Assembly: GCF_003026455.1 (NCBI RefSeq)
Contig: NZ_PYMB01000009.1
Span: forward strand, 62,001-126,000
Length of the DNA stretch: 64,000 nt
Reading direction: 5' to 3'
Origin: Photobacterium rosenbergii
GTDB taxonomy: Bacteria > Pseudomonadota > Gammaproteobacteria > Enterobacterales > Vibrionaceae
Shown here: in pieces, positions 57,293 to 64,000 of the stretch
Layout: every line of letters starts with the position of its first letter
Numbering within the stretch: the stretch's first letter is position 1
Program-made: the position numbers and the translations under genes
The notes under the pieces: generated by a model
The model's database searches: none
Told to the model about the DNA's origin: nothing
Seen by the model: the letters and a program-made list of their open reading frames with translations, nothing else

Positions 57293-57312
57293 TTAGTTAA
57301 CATATTAACTAA
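57293..57312. promoter_or_regulatory. HpaR-type operator 1 (dctP side)
   Basis: TTAGTTAACATATTAACTAA is a 20-bp palindrome with one mismatch. It is 61 bp upstream of the dctP start. The identical 20-mer occurs at 57582-57601. Confidence 0.82.
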
Positions 57313-57581
57313 TTCGTGAGAAAGCAAAGGGGTTGTTAATAAAATGTGTTGATTTCCTATTGCTTTGTTAACTGGATCAATGATTCGAAAATAAAATCAC
57401 TCCCGAGATTATTTTCCTACCTGTTTGATTAATGACCACTCTGTAAATACCTCCCTTTAATGTGATCTTGCTAGCAATCTGGATGTAACGTGATTTGCAT
57501 GACAAATGTAAAAATATCCCTGTTTGCATTTATCTTTTTGTTTTATTTGATTTTATCCTTCTTTTTACGAATGCCTGGACA

Positions 57582-57601
57582 TTAGTTAACATATTAACTA
57601 A
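57582..57601. promoter_or_regulatory. HpaR-type operator 2 (hpaH side)
   Basis: TTAGTTAACATATTAACTAA is identical to operator 1, 289 bp away. It ends 100 bp before the hpaH start. Confidence 0.82.
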
Positions 57602-57606
57602 TGTAT

Positions 57607-57618
57607 TTAACATGTTAA
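57607..57618. promoter_or_regulatory. HpaR-type operator 3 (hpaH side)
   Basis: TTAACATGTTAA is a perfect 12-bp palindrome that follows operator 2 by five bases and keeps its TTAACA half-site. Confidence 0.65.
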
Positions 57619-57701
57619 TTAGTTGCTAAATGCTTTCCCTGACAGCATGACCGTAGACGAGGGGCGTTGGCAATCAGTCAGCCAGAAAAAAGGAATGCGA
57701 A

Positions 57702-58505
57702 ATGTTAACGGAAGATCAAATTCATGTAGCGGCAGAGCGATTATATAAAGCAGAGAAAGGACGGGAGCAGATCCCGGCATTGACCCTAGACTACCCAGAG
57801 ATGAGCATGGATGACGCCTACCGTATCCAGAGCCGTTGGGTGGAGCGGAAAATCCGTGAAGGGGCTGAAGTAAAAGGTTACAAAATTGGCCTGACATCAC
57901 GGGCGATGCAGATGGCGGTCAATATTGACCAGCCAGATTACGGCGTGTTGCTTGATGACATGTTCTTTCCCGACGGTGCCCAAATTCCCGCAGATGACTT
58001 TCTCGACCCGCGTATAGAGGTAGAGCTGGCCTTTATTCTCAAGGACAAGCTCGAAGGCGACAACATCACCATTTTTGATGTGCTCAATGCCACAGACTAT
58101 GTGGTACCGGCACTTGAGTTGATTGCAGCCCGTTGCCACCGTACCGACCCGCAATCTGGCTACACCCGTAAGGTGTACGACACTATCGCTGATAATGCTG
58201 CCAACGCCGGGATCATCCTAGGCGGCCGTCCTATCAAACCGACCGAGCTCGACCTGCGCTGGGCTGGCGCCATGCTTTACCTCAATGGCCAAATCGAAGA
58301 AACCGGCCTCGCCGCCGGTGTGTTGGGCCATCCTGCCAATGGCATTTGCTGGGTGTGCAAGCGTTTTGCGCCACACGGTGTCTCGCTAGAGCCGGGACAG
58401 GTGATCTTGGCGGGCTCCTTTACCCGTCCGGTGGCGGTGAAAGCCGGTGACAGTATCCATGCTGACTTCGGTCCGCTCGGCGGCATCTCGGTCAAGTTTG
58501 TTTAG
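57702..58505 (+). CDS. hpaH: 2-oxo-hept-4-ene-1,7-dioate hydratase
   Basis: The 267-residue enzyme hydrates 2-oxo-hept-4-ene-1,7-dioate in the homoprotocatechuate meta-cleavage pathway, just before the aldolase HpaI. It has the family blocks [36 protein letters not shown] with the metal-binding glutamates, and [18 protein letters not shown]. It resembles MhpD and HpaH from E. coli. GGAATGCGAA precedes the ATG. It is the first gene of a plus-strand operon, behind HpaR-type operators. Confidence 0.93.
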   Translation: MLTEDQIHVAAERLYKAEKGREQIPALTLDYPEMSMDDAYRIQSRWVERKIREGAEVKGYKIGLTSRAMQMAVNIDQPDYGVLLDDMFFPDGAQIPADDFLDPRIEVELAFILKDKLEGDNITIFDVLNATDYVVPALELIAARCHRTDPQSGYTRKVYDTIADNAANAGIILGGRPIKPTELDLRWAGAMLYLNGQIEETGLAAGVLGHPANGICWVCKRFAPHGVSLEPGQVILAGSFTRPVAVKAGDSIHADFGPLGGISVKFV

Positions 58506-58515
58506 GGGTAAGCTA

Positions 58516-59337
58516 ATGAGTAATCAACTCTCTACTAACGTATTCAAGCATGCTCTCAAGCAAGACGCACCGCTATGGGGGCTTTGGCTCGGCCTACCTG
58601 ATACCAGCTGTGCAGAAATTTGCGGCGGCAGTGGTTTCGATTGGGTCTTGATCGATGGTGAGCATGCGTCGTTCGACCTTACAGGTATCAAATACCACCT
58701 TCAGGCGCTGGCGCCGCATCCGACGTCGGCCATTGTACGGGCCGAAGATGGCAACCCGACACTGTTAAAACGCTTATTGGATATCGGTGCCCAGTCCCTG
58801 TTAGTGCCTATGGTCAACACCGCAGAGCAGGCCCAGCAGGTGGTGCAGTCTGTCTATTATCCGCCAATGGGGCAGCGTGGCATCGGCAGTGCGCTGGCAA
58901 GGGCTTCGCAGTGGAACCGTATCCCCAACTATTTGCATCAGGCCAATGAAGAAATTTGTCTGCTGGTGCAGGTGGAAACGGTTGAAGCGATTGAAAATAT
59001 CGAGGCCATTGCGGCAGTGGAAGGGATTGATGGCATTTTTATCGGACCGTCGGATCTCAGCGGCTCGATGGGGCATATCGGCAACCCGGGACATCCTGAT
59101 GTGGTGGCGGCTATCGACCATGCCATTGAGGTGATCAACCGTGCCGGCAAAGCGGTAGGGATTTTGTCACTGAACCCGACGCAGGCGAAAGGGTATGTCG
59201 AACAAGGGGTGAAGTTCATCGGTGCTGGGGTAGACACTCTGTTACTGCGTCAGGGCGCAGAAGGGCTAGTCAAAACATTGAAAGATAAGGACAGCGACAC
59301 TGGCACCCAAGTGGCTGCCGTTGCCAACGTGTACTAA
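58516..59337 (+). CDS. hpaI: 4-hydroxy-2-oxo-heptane-1,7-dioate aldolase
   Basis: The 273-residue class II aldolase splits 4-hydroxy-2-oxo-heptane-1,7-dioate into pyruvate and succinate semialdehyde. It has the HpcH/HpaI blocks WLGLPDTSCAEI, DWVLIDGEHASFDL, QSLLVPMVNTAEQA, YPPMGQRGIGSALARAS and VETVEAIENIEAIA with a metal-binding Glu, and FIGPSDLSGSMG with the second ligand Asp. ATG 58516, with GGGGTAAG upstream, is used; the 23 codons upstream overlap hpaH. It follows hpaH by 10 bp. Confidence 0.94.
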   Translation: MSNQLSTNVFKHALKQDAPLWGLWLGLPDTSCAEICGGSGFDWVLIDGEHASFDLTGIKYHLQALAPHPTSAIVRAEDGNPTLLKRLLDIGAQSLLVPMVNTAEQAQQVVQSVYYPPMGQRGIGSALARASQWNRIPNYLHQANEEICLLVQVETVEAIENIEAIAAVEGIDGIFIGPSDLSGSMGHIGNPGHPDVVAAIDHAIEVINRAGKAVGILSLNPTQAKGYVEQGVKFIGAGVDTLLLRQGAEGLVKTLKDKDSDTGTQVAAVANVY

Positions 59338-59362
59338 GAATCGCGGGGTTGAAAAGGAAGAT

Positions 59363-60013
59363 ATGGAAAAGATGTTTAAAGGCAAAGTGGTGTGTGTTGC
59401 GCTCAACGATAGCGAGCAACGCCAAGTGATGGCCGAGCAGTTTAGTGAGCCGCCTTACAAGGCGCCACCGACACAACCAGTGCTGTATTTCAAGCCAAGG
59501 AATACCTGGAACAATGAATCGGAAGCGGTGGCGTGGCCTGCGAATAGCGACGAGTTTGTGGTCGGTGCTAGCTTAGCGGTCATAATCGGCAAGACTTGCT
59601 GCCGGGTGACTGAGCAGCAGGCACTGGAGTATGTCGAAGGGGTTGCCTTGCTGCATGACTTCTCTTTACCGGAAACCAGCTATTACCGTCCGGATATCAA
59701 GGGCAAGTGCCTGGATGGCTCGGCGACCTTGTCATCTCCCGTCACGCTTTCTGATGTCGGCGAACTCTCTGATCTGGTGGTCAAGACGACGGTCAATGGC
59801 CAACCAGCACAGCAGTTACCACTTTCTCGCCTTTACTGGGATGTCCCGGCACTGCTGGAGCGAATTTCCCACATCATGACACTAGAAGCCGGCGATATTA
59901 TCGCTGTCGGGTTTGCTGGAGAACGTATTGTATTGCAGCCCTATGACAAGGTGTCGTCCTCTTTAGGTCAGTCAATCCGTTTACAAAACACAGTGGGAGG
60001 CCAGTACGCATGA
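59363..60013 (+). CDS. hpaG1: HpaG N-terminal-type isomerase/decarboxylase subunit (HpaG1)
   Basis: The 216-residue protein corresponds to the N-terminal half of the bifunctional E. coli HpaG (5-oxopent-3-ene-1,2,5-tricarboxylate decarboxylase and isomerase). It has the fumarylacetoacetate-hydrolase-like fold: VLYFKPRNTWN, VGASLAVIIGKTCCRV, and the C-terminal SRLYWDVPALLERISHIMTLEAGDIIAVGFAGERIVL. ATG 59363, with AGGAAG six bases upstream, is used; the 14 codons upstream are unlikely. It overlaps the HpaG2 gene as ATGA, so the two halves are separate but coupled. Confidence 0.88.
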   Translation: MEKMFKGKVVCVALNDSEQRQVMAEQFSEPPYKAPPTQPVLYFKPRNTWNNESEAVAWPANSDEFVVGASLAVIIGKTCCRVTEQQALEYVEGVALLHDFSLPETSYYRPDIKGKCLDGSATLSSPVTLSDVGELSDLVVKTTVNGQPAQQLPLSRLYWDVPALLERISHIMTLEAGDIIAVGFAGERIVLQPYDKVSSSLGQSIRLQNTVGGQYA

Positions 60014-60783
60014 AGCGCGCCAGAGTGGAATACAAAGGAAAAGTGTTGGAAGTCATCGTCAATTTTGAAGGCGATCTGGTGACTGCAAGTGGCGAGGTAC
60101 TGCCATCCCAAGCAGTAAAATGGTTATGCCCAGTGGAGAATCCAGGGACGATTTTTGCCCTTGGCTTGAACTACGCCGACCATGCATCGGAGCTGGCGTT
60201 CGAGCCGCCGAAAGAGCCGCTGGTATTCCTAAAGGGCGGCAACACCCTGACCGGCCACCTGCAGCCTTCCTACCGCCCGGATAATATCGAGTTTATGCAC
60301 TACGAGTGTGAGCTGGTGGCCGTCATTGGCAAAAGCGGCAAGAACATCAAACGCGATGAGGCGCTGGACTATGTTGCTGGCTATACCATCTGCAATGACT
60401 ACGCGATCCGTGATTACCTCGAGAACTACTACCGCCCGAACCTAAGGGTGAAGAGCCGTGACTCCCTGTGCCCTATCGGTCCTTGGATTGTCGATACAGG
60501 CGATATCGCCGATGTGAGCAATCTGGCACTGGAAACCCGGGTGAATGGCGAGTTGACCCAGCAGGGAACGACCGCCGATATGATTTTCGATATTCCGTTT
60601 TTGATTGAGTACCTCAGCAGCTTCATGACGCTCAACGAAGGGGATCTGATTGCCACCGGCACACCGAAAGGGTTGAAGGATATCCAGCCGGGTGATGTGG
60701 TGAGCTGCTCGATTGAGGGGATCGGCACGCTGGAAAACCCGGTGCTTTCAGAGAAGGCCTTCTACGGTGAACTGACTGACTAG
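60010..60783 (+). CDS. hpaG2: HpaG C-terminal-type decarboxylase/isomerase subunit (HpaG2)
   Basis: The 257-residue protein corresponds to the C-terminal half of E. coli HpaG and to the FAH family: GTIFALGLNYADHASEL, PLVFLKGGNTLTGH, MHYECELVAVIGK with the Glu metal ligands, GYTICNDYAIRD and FMTLNEGDLIATGTPKGL. It decarboxylates 5-oxopent-3-ene-1,2,5-tricarboxylate after the dehydrogenase step. Its ATG overlaps the HpaG1 stop by four bases. The two HpaG parts here are split genes; in E. coli they are fused in one polypeptide. Confidence 0.9.
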   Translation: MKRARVEYKGKVLEVIVNFEGDLVTASGEVLPSQAVKWLCPVENPGTIFALGLNYADHASELAFEPPKEPLVFLKGGNTLTGHLQPSYRPDNIEFMHYECELVAVIGKSGKNIKRDEALDYVAGYTICNDYAIRDYLENYYRPNLRVKSRDSLCPIGPWIVDTGDIADVSNLALETRVNGELTQQGTTADMIFDIPFLIEYLSSFMTLNEGDLIATGTPKGLKDIQPGDVVSCSIEGIGTLENPVLSEKAFYGELTD

Positions 60784-60824
60784 CCTGTTGGCCATGCCAA
60801 TAACAAGATTTAGGGAAAAAAATT

Positions 60825-62345
60825 ATGACTCAGCAACTCGATACCAACATCAACAAGGCCAACAGTTATTTGGCCCGATTCCAGAACCAAACCCTGGGCC
60901 ATTACATCAATGGTGAGTGGACACTGGGCTCGGAGGGGGAAACCTTCGATAACCTGACGCCGACCGACAATACCTCGTTGGGCAAAGTGGTCAAAGGCTC
61001 AGCCGAAGACGTCAACCAAGCGTGTTTGGCTGCCGAGCGAGCCTTCACTGAATGGGCGGCAATCTCAGGGGCTGAGCGCCGTAAGATCTTGCACAGGCTG
61101 GCAGACAAAATCGAAGAGCGCGCCGAGGAAATTGCCTTGGTGGAATCCATGGACTGCGGTCAGCCGCTGCGCTTTATGCGCCAGGCGGCGGTGCGTGGCG
61201 CGGCTAACTTTCGTTTCTTTGCCGACAAATCGCCTGAAGCTAAAAATGGCCTGTCATTGCACCAAGATAATCACACCAACTACACCATCCGCACGCCGAT
61301 TGGCCCGGTTGGCGTGATCACGCCGTGGAATACCCCATTCATGCTGTCGACCTGGAAGATTGCCCCTGCGCTGGCAGCAGGCTGTACCGTGGTTCACAAA
61401 CCAGCGGAATTCAGTCCGTTAACTGCAGCTATTTTGGCTGAGTGTGCCGAAGAGGCAGGTTTGCCTGCCGGGGTCTGGAACATGGTCAATGGCTTCGGTG
61501 AGGTCGCGGGCAAGGCACTGACCGAGCACAAGGCTATCAAGGCTGTGGCGTTTGTCGGCGAGACAGTCACAGGTTCGATGATTCAGGCTCAGGGCGCACC
61601 GACGCTTAAGCGTGTTCACTTCGAATTAGGCGGCAAGAACCCGGTGATTGTGTTTGATGATGCCGACTTCGACCGCGCCTTGGATGCAGTGGTCTTTATG
61701 ATTTACAGCCTCAACGGCCAGCGCTGTACCAGCTCCAGCCGCTTGTTGATCCAATCAGGCATCAAGCCCAAATTCATCGAAGCCCTCAAGCAACGCGTCG
61801 AGAACCTGCAAGTTGGCCACCCGCTGGATCCACAAACCGAAGTCGGCCCCTTGGTTCACCAGTCTCACTACAACAAAGTACTGAGCTACATGGACTTTGC
61901 CGAGCAGGATGGGGCAACCATCGCGGTCGGTGGCCGCGCGCTGCCAGAAATGGGTAACGGTAACTACTTAACGCCGACTTTGTTTACCGAGGCGGACAAC
62001 ACCATGCGTGTGGCCAAGGAAGAGATCTTTGGCCCGGTGCTGACGGCTATCGAATTCGATACAGAACAGCAGGCGCTACAAATTGCCAACGATACCGATT
62101 ACGGCCTGTCAGGCTATATCTGGACCCGCGATACCGGCCGGGCAATGCGTATGGCAACCCATGTGGAAGCAGGGATGATCTGGGTGAACTCGGAAAACAA
62201 CCGCAACCTGCCGTCGCCGTTTGGTGGGGTGAAGATGTCCGGCGTTGGCCGTGATGGCGGTGACTGGAGCTTCGATTTCTACATGGAAACCAAAAATATC
62301 TGTATTGCCCACGACACCCATAACGTGCCTTCTTTAGGCAAATAG
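60825..62345 (+). CDS. hpaE: 5-carboxymethyl-2-hydroxymuconate semialdehyde dehydrogenase
   Basis: The 506-residue aldehyde dehydrogenase oxidises 5-carboxymethyl-2-hydroxymuconate semialdehyde with NAD to the dicarboxylate. The active-site Glu lies in HFELGGKNPVIVFDDAD and the Cys in NGQRCTSSSRLL; the Rossmann motif FVGETVTGSMI and PWNTPFMLSTWKIAPALAAG are standard. GGGAAAAAAA precedes the ATG. It follows HpaG2 by 41 bp and is followed by an intercistronic hairpin before hpaF. Length is normal. Confidence 0.94.
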   Translation: MTQQLDTNINKANSYLARFQNQTLGHYINGEWTLGSEGETFDNLTPTDNTSLGKVVKGSAEDVNQACLAAERAFTEWAAISGAERRKILHRLADKIEERAEEIALVESMDCGQPLRFMRQAAVRGAANFRFFADKSPEAKNGLSLHQDNHTNYTIRTPIGPVGVITPWNTPFMLSTWKIAPALAAGCTVVHKPAEFSPLTAAILAECAEEAGLPAGVWNMVNGFGEVAGKALTEHKAIKAVAFVGETVTGSMIQAQGAPTLKRVHFELGGKNPVIVFDDADFDRALDAVVFMIYSLNGQRCTSSSRLLIQSGIKPKFIEALKQRVENLQVGHPLDPQTEVGPLVHQSHYNKVLSYMDFAEQDGATIAVGGRALPEMGNGNYLTPTLFTEADNTMRVAKEEIFGPVLTAIEFDTEQQALQIANDTDYGLSGYIWTRDTGRAMRMATHVEAGMIWVNSENNRNLPSPFGGVKMSGVGRDGGDWSFDFYMETKNICIAHDTHNVPSLGK

Positions 62346-62360
62346 ATAGATTGTGTGATT

Positions 62361-62394
62361 AGGGAACCCCGGCCTGGCTAGGTGCCGGGACCCT
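62361..62394 (+). other. Intercistronic hairpin between hpaE and hpaF
   Basis: AGGG and CCCGGC pair with GCCGGG and CCCT across a ten-base loop with small internal bulges. No T tract follows, so read-through into hpaF is expected. Confidence 0.55.
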
Positions 62395-62413
62395 TTGCAA
62401 TAGGAGAAGGATA

Positions 62414-62806
62414 ATGCCTCATTTCATCATGGAATATTCAGCGAATCTGGAGCAAGACGTTGATATTCCAGCCTTGATGCGAGTGATCCATCGCGAGGCG
62501 ATTGAGACTGGCGTGTTCCCCAAAGGTGGGATCCGTACCCGGGCAATCCGTTGCGATCATGTGTTGATCGCCGACGAAGATCCGGAAAATAGCTTTATTC
62601 ATTTGACCGCCAAGGTTGGTGTCGGGCGGGATATGGACACCTTGAAGGCAGCAGCCGATCGGGTGTTCGACGTGTTTAGCCAATATCTGGCCCCGACCTT
62701 TGAAAAACGCTACCTGAGTGTCGGTTTTGAGATGACCGAGCTTCATCCGGTGCTCAATTACCGTAAGAACAATATTCACCAGAAACTGGCGAAACAAGGA
62801 CAGTAG
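62414..62806 (+). CDS. hpaF: 5-carboxymethyl-2-hydroxymuconate delta-isomerase
   Basis: The 130-residue tautomerase-fold enzyme interconverts enol and keto forms of 5-carboxymethyl-2-hydroxymuconate. The N-terminal proline (PHFIMEYSANL), exposed by Met removal, is the catalytic base, and the ELHPVLNYRKNNIH end matches E. coli HpaF. It follows hpaE by 68 bp with AGGAGAAGG as ribosome site. The AEC transporter gene starts three bases after its stop. Confidence 0.93.
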   Translation: MPHFIMEYSANLEQDVDIPALMRVIHREAIETGVFPKGGIRTRAIRCDHVLIADEDPENSFIHLTAKVGVGRDMDTLKAAADRVFDVFSQYLAPTFEKRYLSVGFEMTELHPVLNYRKNNIHQKLAKQGQ

Positions 62807-62808
62807 CC

Positions 62809-63771
62809 ATGGGGCAGGCTTGGGCGCACTTCCAATATGTTTTTTCCACCATCATGCCGGTGTTCCTGATGATAGGGTTGGGTTATCTTGCGTTCCGCCG
62901 TGGGATCTTGCCGCAGAACGGGCACAAGGCGCTGGCGGCCTTTGTGTTCAATTTCGGTTTGCCGGCTGCCATCTTCAGCGCCCTGAGTACCAAATCGTTA
63001 GGGGAAGTGTGGCATACCGACTACATTTTGGCCTATACCCTAGGATCTTTGGTGGCGTTTGGTTTGGTCTTTACCTATGCCATCTGGATACTTCGCAGGA
63101 CACCAGTCGAGAGTGTGGTGCTGGGGTTAGGGGGCAGCTTCTCCAATAGCTTGCTGATTGGCTTTCCGATCATTTTTTTCTTGTTTGATACCCCTGCGTT
63201 GATCCCATTTTCCCTCACTTTGATTGTCGAGAACCTGATCATGCTGCCTTTGCTGCTTGGTTTGGCCGACATGGCGGATAACGACAGCGGGGCCAACATC
63301 AAGGGCAAAATGAAAGAAACCGCGCTCAACCTGGCAAAGAACCCAATTGTGTTGTCGATTGTATTGGGGCTTATGTGCTCGGCGATGTCACTACACCCAC
63401 CACAGGCGGCTGAACGCATTATAGATATGTTGGCCAGCACAGTCACCGGAGTGGCACTGTTTACTATTGGTGGTGGCTTGGTCGGTGTGAGTGTGTCGGG
63501 TATGAAGCGGGAAATCGGCACCGTGATGTTTGCCAAGCTGCTGATCCACCCGTTGTCGATTTTGGTCATGTTGCTGGTGGTCTTCCAGCTTGACCCGATG
63601 ATGAGTGCGGTAGGGGTGATTCTGGCCAGTGTGCCGATGTTCGGTGTGTATGCCGTGATTGGTCAGCGCTACCAGATGGGGGGATTGTGTTCTGCGGTGC
63701 TGCTGCCGACCACCTTGTTTGGCATGTTAACGGTAAGCGCGTTTACCACTCTGGCACTGATACTGTTTTGA
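62809..63771 (+). CDS. AEC-family (auxin efflux carrier-like) transporter
   Basis: The 320-residue membrane protein has ten hydrophobic segments and the AEC pattern of two five-helix halves: MPVFLMIGLGYLAFRRGIL, LAAFVFNFGLPAAIFSAL, GGSFSNSLLIGFPIIF in the first half and GGGLVGVSVSG and LASVPMFGVYAVIGQRY in the second. It starts with the ATG two bases after the hpaF stop, so it is co-translated with the pathway genes. AEC proteins move organic acids or weak acids. Here it may export or import a pathway acid; no HpaX-type MFS permease is present. Confidence 0.85.
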   Translation: MGQAWAHFQYVFSTIMPVFLMIGLGYLAFRRGILPQNGHKALAAFVFNFGLPAAIFSALSTKSLGEVWHTDYILAYTLGSLVAFGLVFTYAIWILRRTPVESVVLGLGGSFSNSLLIGFPIIFFLFDTPALIPFSLTLIVENLIMLPLLLGLADMADNDSGANIKGKMKETALNLAKNPIVLSIVLGLMCSAMSLHPPQAAERIIDMLASTVTGVALFTIGGGLVGVSVSGMKREIGTVMFAKLLIHPLSILVMLLVVFQLDPMMSAVGVILASVPMFGVYAVIGQRYQMGGLCSAVLLPTTLFGMLTVSAFTTLALILF

Positions 63772-63866
63772 TTTGAATTTTTGATTATTAGCCCGCCAAG
63801 GGCATGACCAATAACTGAAACTGACGTCCGCTACCGACAGGATGTGATTGAGAAAAGGAATCTATT

Positions 63867-64000
63867 ATGGGCAAACTCTGTGTTGCAGCAAAAATTACTC
63901 ACGTACCGACCATGATTATGTCCGAGCAGCCGGGTAAGCTGCACGGCTGTCGCAAGGCAGCTATTGATGGGCACAAGCAGATTGCCCAGCTCGCCAAAGA
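63867..64000 (+). CDS. hpaD: 3,4-dihydroxyphenylacetate 2,3-dioxygenase (3' truncated by window)
   Basis: The first 44 codons read MGKLCVAAKITHVPTMIMSE, then QPGKLHGCRKAAIDGHKQIA, which match the start of E. coli HpaD (AAKITHVPSMYLSELPGKNH, GCRQGAIDGHKEI) almost residue for residue. The enzyme opens the homoprotocatechuate ring by extradiol cleavage, the step that feeds hpaE. His12 in ITHVP is the first expected iron ligand region. AAAAGGAATC precedes the ATG. It follows the AEC transporter by 95 bp; the window ends inside it. Confidence 0.95.
   Translation, partial: MGKLCVAAKITHVPTMIMSEQPGKLHGCRKAAIDGHKQIAQLAK

Larger units (their letters stand above)
57232..57701. promoter_or_regulatory. 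Divergent control region of dctPQM and hpa operons
   Basis: This 470-bp AT-rich region holds promoters in both directions. Palindromes at 57293, 57582 and 57607 are given separately. A CRP-like CGTGA-TTTGCA-TGACA lies near 57489. Confidence 0.8.

Noticed and set aside
1-64000. rRNA, tRNA, insertion sequences, integrases or phage genes
   Set aside because: I found no sequence with these features; apparent hairpins are terminators or intercistronic stems, and no transposase-like frame is present.

Overview
The window looks like chromosome of a marine gammaproteobacterium, most likely a member of the Vibrionaceae (Vibrio, Photobacterium or a relative). The placing rests on protein resemblance, on the alginate gene content and on short intergenic repeats of a type I recall from that family. 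It is a run of carbon-source catabolic loci, each with its own regulator and recognisable operators. I see no rRNA, tRNA, insertion sequence, integrase, CRISPR array or phage gene.

Layout. 1-413 is the end of acetate kinase, then a PACE efflux protein. 1062-6156 holds a LysR regulator divergent from a permease, a DUF917 protein and a HyuA-type hydantoinase/oxoprolinase. 6286-11422 is an alpha-galactoside locus (LacI, GH36, sodium symporter). 11519-19960 is a beta-glucoside PTS locus (GH1, two ROK kinases, two IIC, IIB, IIA, LacI). 19952-24204 carries a lipase-like lipoprotein, a 7-bp tandem repeat, a cNMP/CBS/nucleotidyltransferase protein, a DnaQ-like exonuclease and two small proteins, one of them a 49-residue membrane protein.

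Alginate. 24406-32826 and 41859-48638 are two halves of one alginate system: secreted lyases (PF05426 type and PL6), a KdgM porin, two paralogous symporters, two tandem cytoplasmic PL17 exolyases, KdgF, KdgK, Eda and a UxuR/FadR-type GntR regulator. A palindrome TTGTA-N-TACAA lies in the promoter regions of both halves. A third copy overlaps the -35 of a possible small RNA at 33110-33233. The halves are separated by about 8.5 kb of unrelated genes (33403-41707), which include a LysR remnant, a RibD-like deaminase, LysE, an SDR, two Crp/Fnr-like regulators and an exported metallo-beta-lactamase-fold alkylsulfatase homologue with an atypical metal site. No obvious DEH reductase is encoded in the alginate genes.

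Aromatics. 50194-64000 is mainly 4-hydroxyphenylacetate/homoprotocatechuate catabolism: hpaC, then (after a porin-like protein, a DNA glycosylase and a GGDEF protein) hpaR, a TRAP transporter, and the divergent operon hpaH-hpaI-hpaG1-hpaG2-hpaE-hpaF-AEC transporter-hpaD, cut by the window end. Identical 20-bp palindromes flank the divergent promoter region and are the likely HpaR operators.
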